NCBI GenBank assembly: GCA_964608495.1
Contig: CAZSOQ010000264.1
Location: 1-7,090, forward strand
Reading direction: 5' to 3'
Length of the DNA: 7,090 nt
From: JAKORR01 sp964608495
GTDB lineage: Bacteria; Armatimonadota; Zipacnadia; Zipacnadales; FEN-943
Of this stretch, positions 1 through 5,883 are shown one piece after another. The notes beneath the pieces are model-generated. The model had not been told where the DNA came from and searched no databases. It worked only from the letters and a program-made list of their open reading frames with translations. The position numbers were made by a program, and so were the translations under genes. Each line of letters begins with the position of its first letter. Positions within the stretch are counted from its first letter, which is position 1.

Positions 1-1
1 C

Positions 2-1564
2 TTCCAGACGGACCTGGCGAAGGTGGGCGAGGAGCTGCTGGCCGGGCCGCGGATAGAGGGGCAGGTGGCCCTGACGGTCTCGCAACCCACGGCGCGCCAG
101 CTCTACCGCCCGCGCACCTACACCGAGAGGGGGCCCTACGAGGAGACCGTGCGGGAGTGGTATGCGGCTTTGACCTTGCTGCAGGTGCCGGTGGATGTGG
201 TGTGGGAGGAGCAGCTCGCAGCCGCGGGCCTGGGCAGGTACCGCGTCGTGGTCGCGCCGGCGATGACCTATGCCTACCGGGCGACCGAGGGGCCGCTGCG
301 CGAGTACGTGCGGGGCGGGGGCCTGCTTGTGAGCACCGACGGGGCGCTGGCGATGGACGAGTACGGCGAGCCGTGGCACGGCGCGGCAGGACCGATGGAT
401 GTCGGCGCGCGGTTCCTGCCCGCGGAGCTGCGTGGCGCGGACCTGTGGGCGCGGCTGGCCGAGGAGCTGTTCGCGCGGGGTGACTTCCGGTGCTTCACCC
501 TCCGCGCGGCGGACGATCCGCGGGAGCCGCTGGCCTGCGAAGCCTACCGAATCCGGCGCGACACGGGCGACTACTATTACCTCGTCAACTGGGGCCAGGA
601 GTCCCGGCTGGTGAGGTTGCAGGTGGCGGAGCCGGTGGCTGCCACGGTGGCGGCCCCGCTGGACGAGGCCGTCTACGCGGAGGGACGGCTCGACGGCGAG
701 GGGGTGCTCCTGCACCTGCCGTCACAGGTGAGAACGCTGGTGCTGGCCGCGAAGGCCGGCTGGCGGGCACCGGCGGGCGCGGCGCGATGGACCGAGGAGG
801 ACGTGCGGGCGCGCTGCCGCGCAGCGGCGTACAGGGAGCGCCAGGAGCTCGAGGCCGCCCGGGCTGAGCTGGATGCCGAGCGCCGAGCCTCGCAGGAGCG
901 GGCTGTCAGCTTCGACGGGCCCCTCGCCGACACGGGGGAGTACCGCGCCGATGACCGCACCGTGCTGCTGCTCCACTTCAGCGGGCGGATTGAGGAGCCG
1001 CGCGAGCAGGAGGCAGGCCCTGTGGGCTTCGTGGACGGCAAGTTCGGGACCCAGGCGCTCCACGTCGGGCCGGGCGCCAGGTTGCGCTTCCGCCTGCCGG
1101 AGGGGTTCGGTACTCAGGCCGGGAGCCTGGAGCTGTGGGCCAGGCCGGACTGGCCGGCGGCCGATGGGCAGCGGCACACCCTCGCGGAGATCAGGGGGCC
1201 CGGCGAGTGGAATCAGAACGCGCTCATGCTCTACAAAAACGCGAACTATGAGGTCAGCTTCGCGGCCTACGGGGCGAGCAAAGCGGCGCTCGCGGCGAGG
1301 GTGCCGATCAACGTGCTCCACGAGGGCCGGTGGACGCACCTCTGTGGAACTTGGGACGCGGAGAAGGGGCTCAGGTTGTACGTGGACGGAGAGCTCAGGG
1401 CGACGGCCGAGGGACGGATCGTCCTCGACCGCCTCGACGCCCTGGTGCTGGGCAACGCGACTTCCGCCGACCGCCCGTGGGCCGGCGCCATGGACGAGTT
1501 CCGGCTCTCGACCGGGCAGCGGGAGCCCGTGGCCGGTGCCAGCGAGGGCCATAGCCTTCAGTAG
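2..1564 (+). CDS. C-terminal part of a glycoside-hydrolase-like protein with a LamG domain (5' end outside window)
   Basis: The reading frame is open to the left edge, so the true start lies upstream; the GTG at 23 is only the first start-like codon. About 520 residues are visible, numbered here from nt 2. Residues ~45-125 look like the amidotransferase-like/trimerisation region that follows the barrel in GH42-like beta-galactosidases: a predicted alpha/beta fold with 'RYRVVVAPAMTY' and 'YVRGGGLLVSTDG'. Residues ~170-250 look like a small beta-sandwich ('YYYLVNWGQESRLVRLQV'). Residues ~262-302 are Glu/Arg/Ala-rich and probably coiled coil. Residues ~315-505 match a LamG/concanavalin-A-like domain: 'LLLHFSG', 'GKFGTQALHVG', 'GSLELWARPDW', 'WTHLCGTWD', 'LRLYVDGEL', 'AGAMDEFRLS'. 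LamG domains of this kind usually bind glycans. A catalytic barrel upstream and secretion are inferences that cannot be tested here. Substrate unknown. The LamG assignment is firm; the amidotransferase-like one is moderate. Confidence 0.8.
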   Translation, partial: FQTDLAKVGEELLAGPRIEGQVALTVSQPTARQLYRPRTYTERGPYEETVREWYAALTLLQVPVDVVWEEQLAAAGLGRYRVVVAPAMTYAYRATEGPLREYVRGGGLLVSTDGALAMDEYGEPWHGAAGPMDVGARFLPAELRGADLWARLAEELFARGDFRCFTLRAADDPREPLACEAYRIRRDTGDYYYLVNWGQESRLVRLQVAEPVAATVAAPLDEAVYAEGRLDGEGVLLHLPSQVRTLVLAAKAGWRAPAGAARWTEEDVRARCRAAAYRERQELEAARAELDAERRASQERAVSFDGPLADTGEYRADDRTVLLLHFSGRIEEPREQEAGPVGFVDGKFGTQALHVGPGARLRFRLPEGFGTQAGSLELWARPDWPAADGQRHTLAEIRGPGEWNQNALMLYKNANYEVSFAAYGASKAALAARVPINVLHEGRWTHLCGTWDAEKGLRLYVDGELRATAEGRIVLDRLDALVLGNATSADRPWAGAMDEFRLSTGQREPVAGASEGHSLQ

Positions 1565-1611
1565 AAGAACGGGGCGAGGAATAGACTTTCGTTATGATAC
1601 TGCAATGCCCC

Positions 1612-1641
1612 TTGTGCAATGTCTGCCGGCCGTGGTAGAAT
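1612..1641 (+). promoter_or_regulatory. Candidate sigma-70 promoter in the gene-free interval
   Basis: The -35-like TTGTGC (1612-1617) is followed after 18 bases by a -10-like TAGAAT (1636-1641, five of six consensus positions). Transcription would start near 1648. No reading frame with a ribosome binding site follows, so any product would be a non-coding RNA or a long leader. The -35 box is weak, so this is a candidate only. Confidence 0.35.
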
Positions 1642-1920
1642 ACGGCTCAGCCGGGTACGAATGGACTGGCAGGATCGGCGGCGGAAGTGCCCGTGCGTGG
1701 TGTTCCTGGGGTCCCATGGGGCGGAGGAGGCAACAAAGAGATCACCCCGCGGCGGAACCTTTGGGCCTCCTGGAACGTCCAATACGTTTGACAGGTAACC
1801 CTGAGGGGTATACCATCAGTGCACGAACAACTGAATAGTCAGTGAGGCGCCCGTCCGAAGTGAGCCGAAGGGCCGCTACAGGTACCCCTCCCGCCTGAGC
1901 GGTGCCGAGTCGCGCCGTTA
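1642..1920 (+). ncRNA. Candidate structured non-coding RNA, family not recognised
   Basis: Downstream of the promoter-like boxes the sequence can form a clear two-part helix: AGGAGGC (1725-1731) with GCCTCCT (1765-1771), continued inside by CAAAG (1734-1738) with CTTTG (1759-1763). A possible outer closing helix pairs TGGAC (1662-1666) with GTCCA (1777-1781) and GTA (1655-1657) with TAC (1783-1785). Further 3' are hairpins at 1794-1814, 1830-1843 (ACTGA/TCAGT around ATAG) and 1900-1917 (CGGTGC/GCGCCG with one G-U pair), and a possible AGGCG (1845-1849)/CGCCT (1892-1896) helix. Some pairing is expected by chance at this GC content, and the boundaries are uncertain. It might be two separate RNAs split at about 1790. 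Confidence 0.25.
1788..1816 (+). promoter_or_regulatory. Candidate promoter with consensus -35 box
   Basis: A perfect TTGACA lies at 1788-1793. Possible -10 boxes are TACCAT (1811-1816, 17-base spacer, four of six) or TATACC (1809-1814, 15-base spacer, four of six). The spacer coincides with a hairpin-forming sequence (1794-1814: GGTA, ACCC, loop TGAG, GGGT, bulged A, TACC). The boxes could therefore be part of a structured RNA instead of a promoter. Confidence 0.3.
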
Positions 1921-1959
1921 AACTCCCCCCCCACCGCCCGGCGGCGCGCGAGGCGAACC

Positions 1960-1988
1960 TTGACAGGACGGGCGCCTTCTGTTTTAAT
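1960..1988 (+). promoter_or_regulatory. Promoter of the tRNA-Leu gene
   Basis: A perfect -35 TTGACA (1960-1965), a 17-base spacer and a -10 TTTAAT (1983-1988, five of six consensus) place the transcription start near 1995. That is about 25 bases upstream of the mature tRNA 5' end, a normal leader for RNase P processing. It is the best promoter in the window, and its position directly before a stable RNA supports it. Confidence 0.8.
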
Positions 1989-2019
1989 CCCGCCGGTATT
2001 CCGCCACGCAGCCTCAGAT

Positions 2020-2107
2020 GCCGGGGTGGTGGAATTGGTAGACACGCTGTCCTCAGGAGGCAGTGGGCCTAGTGTCCGTGCGGGTTCGAGTCCCGCCCCC
2101 GGCACCA
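2020..2107 (+). tRNA. tRNA-Leu, anticodon CAG (reads CUG)
   Basis: A complete cloverleaf can be drawn. The acceptor stem is GCCGGGG (2020-2026) with CCCCGGC (2097-2103). The discriminator is A (2104), with encoded CCA at 2105-2107. The D-arm region carries 'GGAATTGGTAGACAC', typical of bacterial leucine tRNAs. The anticodon stem is CTGTC/GGCAG (2047-2051/2059-2063) with one G-U pair around loop CTCAGGA, giving anticodon CAG at 2054-2056. The long class II variable arm (GGGC/GTCC) and the T arm (GCGGG, TTCGAGT, CCCGC) are intact. The long variable arm and A discriminator agree with leucine identity. CUG is likely a major leucine codon in this GC-rich genome. Confidence 0.97.
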
Positions 2108-2137
2108 AAAGCCTTTCGTCCCGCCAGACCCCTGTGC

Positions 2138-2159
2138 CCGGCAGGCCCTAGTCTGCTGG
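2138..2159 (+). terminator. Hairpin downstream of the tRNA, possible terminator without T-tract
   Basis: CCGGCAG (2138-2144) pairs with CTGCTGG (2153-2159), seven pairs with one G-U, around an 8-base loop. It begins 30 bases after the tRNA CCA. There is no run of T after it, so intrinsic termination is uncertain; it might instead mark the precursor 3' end or be chance. Confidence 0.3.
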
Positions 2160-2217
2160 CCGATGGTGCCTGTCCTTCCCGCCTTCCGCCTTAGCCAACC
2201 ACGCCCACAGACCGGCC

Positions 2218-2235
2218 GCCGGTCGCGCGACCGGC
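2218..2235. terminator. Perfect 18-base palindrome between convergent tRNA and LysE genes
   Basis: The 18 bases read the same on both strands: GCCGGTC, centre GCGC, GACCGGC. As RNA from either strand this gives a seven-pair GC-rich hairpin with a tetraloop. It lies between the tRNA (+) and the stop of the exporter (-), where a bidirectional terminator would be expected. No T-tract follows on either side, so a protein-binding site or chance are alternatives. Confidence 0.35.
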
Positions 2236-2296
2236 TGGCAGCGGTCGAACGCTCGTTCACCACCTCGGCCCCGACGTGCACGCAACGGCGCGTCCA

Positions 2297-2944
2297 CTAG
2301 GCCGGCTCGGGCGCGGGACGCCGGAGGAAGCGGAAGGCCAGGTAGAGGAACCACAGGCCCAGCATCCCCAACAGAGCCCCGCAGGTGAAGACCACCCCCT
2401 GGTAGACGGCGTCGGTCAACCACGAGCTGCCGCTGACGAGCACCACGGCCACGAGGAGGTACCAGACGATGTCGCCCATCTCGTGGCCGACGTAGAAGGC
2501 GACGTAGTCGCGCAGGCGACGAAGGCCCAGGGCGGCGACCTGGCCCGTGCCCACGGTCGCCCACCATCCGGTGAAGTAGGGGTTGGACAGCGACACGCCG
2601 ATGCCTGCGAGGACCAGAGCGTACCAGGGCAGCACGTGGGCGTGGGAGCCGTGGACGGTCATGCCCCCGGCGTGGCGGATCATGTCCTGGGCCATGAGGA
2701 TGAGCACGAGCCCGCCGACGCTGCTGATGACGCCCCTGACCCGGTCCTTGCCCAGGAAGCGCGCCGCGCCCGCGGCGAGCGCAGCGACGAGCGCGGCCTC
2801 GATGAGGGCGTGGCCCACCAGGATCAGCACCGCGGCCATCACCCCCTGCACGAGTACCTGCCCGATGACCAGGGCCAGGATGGGGCCGGGGGTGACGGCG
2901 CCGGTAAGCGCGATCACGAAGGCGGCAACAGCCGTCCGCAGCAT
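2297..2944 (-). CDS. LysE-family translocator (small-molecule exporter)
   Basis: This 215-residue protein is almost entirely hydrophobic and has the usual length and about six membrane segments of the LysE/RhtB superfamily, inner-membrane exporters of amino acids and related small molecules. The family signature is seen near the N-terminus: 'TPGPILALVIGQVL' (residues 18-31) followed by 'VGHALIEAALVAAL'. The second half starts with 'GVSLSNPYFTGWWATVG' (116-132), a pattern common in this family. The ATG at 2944 is the first possible start, since an in-frame TAA lies 12 bases before it; no good Shine-Dalgarno is visible. A short histidine cluster 'HGSHAH' (98-103) sits in the loop between the two halves. 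The gene diverges from the kinase, with 73 bases between starts. The exported substrate cannot be told from sequence. Confidence 0.88.
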   Translation of the reverse strand: MLRTAVAAFVIALTGAVTPGPILALVIGQVLVQGVMAAVLILVGHALIEAALVAALAAGAARFLGKDRVRGVISSVGGLVLILMAQDMIRHAGGMTVHGSHAHVLPWYALVLAGIGVSLSNPYFTGWWATVGTGQVAALGLRRLRDYVAFYVGHEMGDIVWYLLVAVVLVSGSSWLTDAVYQGVVFTCGALLGMLGLWFLYLAFRFLRRPAPEPA

Positions 2945-2993
2945 GGCAACAGGTTAGCCGCGGGCCGCCAGGTCCGCAAGCGGAGGCGTGGTG

Positions 2994-2999
2994 TATACT
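2994..2999 (+). promoter_or_regulatory. Possible -10 box for the kinase-mutase operon
   Basis: TATACT matches five of six -10 positions and would start transcription near 3006, giving a very short leader before the ATG at 3018. No recognisable -35 box sits 16-18 bases upstream. The core GTATAC is palindromic, so TATACA can be read on the minus strand (2992-2997) for the divergent exporter gene. Weak evidence. Confidence 0.3.
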
Positions 3000-3017
3000 T
3001 GCGCCGGGGGCCAGCCC

Positions 3018-4472
3018 ATGAGCGCCAACAGCCGCGGCTACTACATCGGTGTGGACCTTGGCACGCAGGGCGTGCGGTGTGTGGCCCTGGACGACGCCGG
3101 CCAACTGGTCGGGCGCGCGGACCGTCCCCTGCCGCCCCCTCCGCGGCCACGGGCCGGGCGATCGGAGCAGGACCCGCGAACGTGGTGGGAGACGTGCCGT
3201 CTGTGCCTGGGGGAGTTGACCGGCGGGCTGCCCGCGGGGAGGGTGGCGGCGGTGTGCGTGGACTCCACCTCCGGGACCTTCGTCGCCACGGACGAGCACG
3301 GCCGGCCGCTCGGTCGGGCTGTGATGTACAACGACGAGCGCGCCTCGGCCGAGGCCGAGGACGTGGCCGCGGTGGCGGCCGGGTTCACCCAGCGGCTGGG
3401 ATATGGATTCCCCCCGACCTTTGCGCTGCCCAAGATGCTCTGGGTGGCGCGGCACCGGCCCCGCGTCTGGCGGGCGGCCCACAAGATGCTCCACGCTGCC
3501 GATCTCCTCGTGGCCGCCCTGACAGGCGAGGCCCGCTTCAGCGACTGGAGCAACTCGCTGAAGACAGGCTACGACCTCCTCGAGCGCCGCTGGCCCGATT
3601 TCCTCTCCCAGCTCGGGCTCGACGTGGGCAAACTGCCGGAGGTGGTGGCGCCCGGGACGCCCGTCGGCGAGGTGAGCCACCACGCAGCAGAGGAGACGGG
3701 CCTGCCGGCGGGAGCCGCGGTGATCGCCGGATGCACGGACGGGACGGCCTCGCTGCTCGCCTCGGGGGTCTCGCGGCCGGGCGAGTGGAATTCGACGCTG
3801 GGCACCACGCTGGCGATCCGCGGCGTCTCCGATCGGCTGATCAGCGACCCCGTGGGGCGCATCTACTGCCACCTGCACCCGGACGGGCTGTGGCTGCCCG
3901 GCGGCGCGAGCAACACCGGCGCGCGGCCCATCGCCGAGCGCTTCGGTGAGGCGACACTGCGCGGCGAGGCCGCGGATGCTGTGGCGGCGGCGCCCTACGA
4001 CGCGCTGGTGTATCCGCTGTCGGGCAAGGGTGAGCGGATGCCCTTCGCGAGCGCCGAGGCGGAGGGCTTCGTCGTGGCGAACGAGGGCACGAGCGAGGGC
4101 GACGCTGGCCTGGGCGCGTGGCTGCAGGGGCAGGCGCTGGCCGAGCGATGGTGCTTCGAGCTGTGCCGGGAGCTGGGCGCGCCCGTGGGCGAGTGGATCG
4201 CGGTCACGGGTGGGGCTGCGCAGAACGAGGCCTGGCTGCGGCTCCGAGCGGACGTGCTGGGCCGCCAGTTGCGCAGGCCACAGCACGCCTACGCGGCCTA
4301 CGGCGTGGCCCTGCTGGCCATGGCGGGGGCCCGGCGCGAGAAGGTGAGTGACCTCGGCCGCGACCTCATACGATTCGACCTTACCGTGGACCCGAACCCG
4401 AGCCGGGGCGAGATCTACGCGCAGCTGCTGGAGAGGCTGCGGGAGCAGGTCCGCGCCCGCGGGTGGTCTTGA
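3018..4472 (+). CDS. FGGY-family pentulose kinase, SePSK/AtXK1 (D-ribulose kinase)-like
   Basis: This 484-residue ATP-dependent sugar kinase has both FGGY domains. Visible motifs are the N-terminal phosphate loop 'IGVDLGTQGVR' (residues 10-20), 'SEQDPRTWW', 'MYNDERA', 'SDWSNSLKTGYD' (175-186), 'GCTDGTAS' with the likely catalytic Asp241, 'STLGTTLAI' (259-267) and the adenosine-side 'VTGGAAQNEAWLRLRADVLG' (397-416). 'LWLPGGASNTGA', the 'SDWSNSLKTGYD' region and 'APGTPVGEV' resemble, from memory, the cyanobacterial SePSK and plant XK-1 group, whose characterised members phosphorylate D-ribulose. Exact substrate is inferred. I chose the ATG at 3018 (G-run 3006-3010 before it) over the GTG at 2988, which would overlap the only -10-like box. 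The stop overlaps the start of the mutase by one base, so the two are probably co-transcribed and translationally coupled. Confidence 0.88.
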   Translation: MSANSRGYYIGVDLGTQGVRCVALDDAGQLVGRADRPLPPPPRPRAGRSEQDPRTWWETCRLCLGELTGGLPAGRVAAVCVDSTSGTFVATDEHGRPLGRAVMYNDERASAEAEDVAAVAAGFTQRLGYGFPPTFALPKMLWVARHRPRVWRAAHKMLHAADLLVAALTGEARFSDWSNSLKTGYDLLERRWPDFLSQLGLDVGKLPEVVAPGTPVGEVSHHAAEETGLPAGAAVIAGCTDGTASLLASGVSRPGEWNSTLGTTLAIRGVSDRLISDPVGRIYCHLHPDGLWLPGGASNTGARPIAERFGEATLRGEAADAVAAAPYDALVYPLSGKGERMPFASAEAEGFVVANEGTSEGDAGLGAWLQGQALAERWCFELCRELGAPVGEWIAVTGGAAQNEAWLRLRADVLGRQLRRPQHAYAAYGVALLAMAGARREKVSDLGRDLIRFDLTVDPNPSRGEIYAQLLERLREQVRARGWS

Positions 4473-5857
4473 TGCCGCACAGGTACGACCGAGCCTTCAA
4501 GCAGTGCGACCTGCGTGGGCGCTACCCCGAGGAGGTCAACGAGGAGCTGGCCTACCGGCTGGGGCGCGCCTTGGTGGCGGTCGCCCAGGGCGGGCTGGTG
4601 GCGGTGGCCGGCGATGTGCGGCTCTCCACGCCCTCGCTGAAGGAGCGACTCCTGGCCGGGCTGGCGGAGGCCGGGGCGGCGCCCGTGGACTGCGGGACCT
4701 TGCCCACTCCGGGCTACTACTTCGCGCGGCTGGCTCTGGGCGCGCAAGTGGGCGTGATGGTCACGGCCTCCCATTCGCCCCCCGACCACAATGGGTTCAA
4801 GCCTGTCCTCGGGCCCTTGCCCATCACGCCGGAGGGGCTCGCAGGGCTGCACGAGGTCGTCGAGCGCGGCGACTTCCCGGCGGCCGAAGCGGGCCGGATC
4901 GCGCAGCGGCCCATGCGCGATGAGTACGTGGCGTGGCTGGTGGACACCTGGCGCGAGGAGCTGGGGCCCGCCGCGCGGGCGCTGAGGGTGGCGGTGGACT
5001 GCGGCAACGGCAGCCACAGCGACATCGCCCCGGAGGTGCTGGAGGCTCTTGGGGTAGACTGCGTGCCGCTGTTCTGCGAGCCGGATGGGAGCTTCCCGAA
5101 CCGCTCGCCGGACGTGTCGCGGCCCGAGGCGCTGGAGGGACTGGCGGAGGCGGTGAGGCAGGACGGGGCGGACCTGGGCGTGGCCTTCGACGGCGACGGC
5201 GACCGCGTGGCCTTTGTTGACGAGCGCGGGCGAGCGCTGGGCTCGGACGCCTTCGTGGCCGTGATGGCCCGCGACGCGCTCGAACGCCGCGGCCCCGGCA
5301 CCGTGGTGCTGGACATCAAGCTGTCGCGGGCGGTCGAGGAAGTGGTGCGGGAGGCTGGCGGGCGACCCGTGCGCGAGCGGTCCGGCCACACCTTTATGAA
5401 GACGCGCATGATCCGGACGGCCGCGATGCTCGGCGGCGAGATGTCGGGCCACGTGTTCTTCGGCGACCTGCACGGCGGCGACGACGGCCTGTACGCGGCG
5501 CTCGTGATGATCGAGCTGCTCGGGCGCGCGGGCCGACCGATGAGCCAGGTGGCGGCTTCGGTGCCTCGGTACGCGGCCACGGGCGATCTGAGGGTGCGGT
5601 TCGACGGCGATCCGGTGGTGCTTCAGGAGAGACTGGCCGCGCACGCCGGTCAGGCGGCCAGGATCGAGAGGCTTGACGGCGTGAAGGCGCACTACGCGGA
5701 CGGCTGGGCGCTGCTGCGGGCGTCGGTGACCGAGCCGGCGATCACCATGAGGTTCGAGGGCTGGGACGAGGAGGCCCTCCGGCGGGTGATACTGCACTTC
5801 CTATCCCCCGAGCCGGAGCTGCTCGAGCAGGCGCTGGCCGCCGCCGCCCGGCGGTGA
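4472..5857 (+). CDS. manB: Phosphomannomutase/phosphoglucomutase (alpha-D-phosphohexomutase family)
   Basis: This 461-residue protein matches the usual length of bacterial PMM/PGM enzymes, which interconvert hexose 6- and 1-phosphates through a phosphoserine, feeding nucleotide-sugar synthesis. All four family landmarks are present in order: catalytic loop 'TASHSPPDHNGFK' with Ser100, metal loop 'DGDGDR' (240-245), sugar-binding 'GEMSGH' (322-327), and the phosphate-binding loop 'RASVTEP' ending at 422. The N-terminal 'FKQCDLRGRYPEEVNEELAYRLGRAL' region is typical of the ManB/AlgC type rather than of GlmM. The ATG at 4472 overlaps the kinase TGA by one base, with a G-rich GGGTGG (4461-4466) as likely ribosome binding site; the in-frame GTG at 4463 is a less likely start. 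Mannose versus glucose preference cannot be decided. Likely cytoplasmic. Confidence 0.93.
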   Translation: MPHRYDRAFKQCDLRGRYPEEVNEELAYRLGRALVAVAQGGLVAVAGDVRLSTPSLKERLLAGLAEAGAAPVDCGTLPTPGYYFARLALGAQVGVMVTASHSPPDHNGFKPVLGPLPITPEGLAGLHEVVERGDFPAAEAGRIAQRPMRDEYVAWLVDTWREELGPAARALRVAVDCGNGSHSDIAPEVLEALGVDCVPLFCEPDGSFPNRSPDVSRPEALEGLAEAVRQDGADLGVAFDGDGDRVAFVDERGRALGSDAFVAVMARDALERRGPGTVVLDIKLSRAVEEVVREAGGRPVRERSGHTFMKTRMIRTAAMLGGEMSGHVFFGDLHGGDDGLYAALVMIELLGRAGRPMSQVAASVPRYAATGDLRVRFDGDPVVLQERLAAHAGQAARIERLDGVKAHYADGWALLRASVTEPAITMRFEGWDEEALRRVILHFLSPEPELLEQALAAAARR

Positions 5858-5859
5858 GA

Positions 5860-5883
5860 CCCCTCGCGAGCCACGATCAGGGG
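5860..5883. terminator. Weak hairpin at the convergent mutase/membrane-protein gene ends
   Basis: CCCCT (5860-5864) pairs with AGGGG (5879-5883) across a 14-base loop. It spans the 19-base gap between the two stop codons and runs into the end of the minus-strand gene. It could slow transcription from both sides, but there is no T-tract and the stem is short. Confidence 0.2.

Larger units (their letters stand above)
1565..1959. other. Gene-free interval with promoter-like boxes and several stem-loops
   Basis: About 395 bases lie between the LamG-protein stop and the tRNA promoter with no convincing coding region. The stretch is less GC-rich than the flanking genes in its first part. It holds a short direct repeat TGCAATG (1601-1607 and 1615-1621), two promoter-like box pairs (1612-1641 and 1788-1816) and stem-loops at 1725-1771, 1794-1814, 1830-1843 and 1900-1917. 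A C-run (1924-1932) and a short GC hairpin (1934-1944) follow. It does not show the hallmarks of tmRNA, RNase P RNA or SRP RNA. Confidence 0.5.

Noticed and set aside
722..1552. Minus-strand open frame opposite the LamG domain
   Set aside because: It lies fully within a domain recognised on the plus strand, and its composition is that of a shadow frame.
1605..1838. Possible 77-residue small protein in the gene-free interval (ATG at 1605)
   Set aside because: No ribosome binding site precedes the ATG, the peptide has no recognisable features, and the frame is just the tail of a longer shadow frame running through the LamG gene. A promoter-like box and helices lie within it.
1565..1960. tmRNA, RNase P RNA, SRP RNA or 6S RNA in the gene-free interval
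   Set aside because: The conserved tmRNA ends, the GAGGAAAGUC-type RNase P core, and the SRP GGAAGG-type loop were not found. The proposed fold places its main hairpin to the 3' side instead of forming one long bulged rod as in 6S RNA.
2988..3017. Earlier GTG start for the kinase
   Set aside because: It adds ten residues without family similarity before the phosphate-loop strand and overlaps the only -10-like box; the ATG at 3018 has a G-run at suitable spacing.
2148..4286. Long open frame of 712 codons on the minus strand across the exporter and kinase
   Set aside because: It overlaps two genes with clear family motifs, and its translation is Arg/Pro/His/Gly-rich low-complexity sequence, as expected for a shadow frame in GC-rich DNA.
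4463..4471. GTG start for the mutase three codons upstream
   Set aside because: The ATG at 4472 gives the usual stop-start overlap with the kinase and leaves GGGTGG at ribosome-binding distance.
4415..5797. Minus-strand open frame of 460 codons opposite the mutase
   Set aside because: The mutase on the plus strand has all its catalytic motifs; the antisense product is His/Arg/Pro-rich with no recognisable domain.
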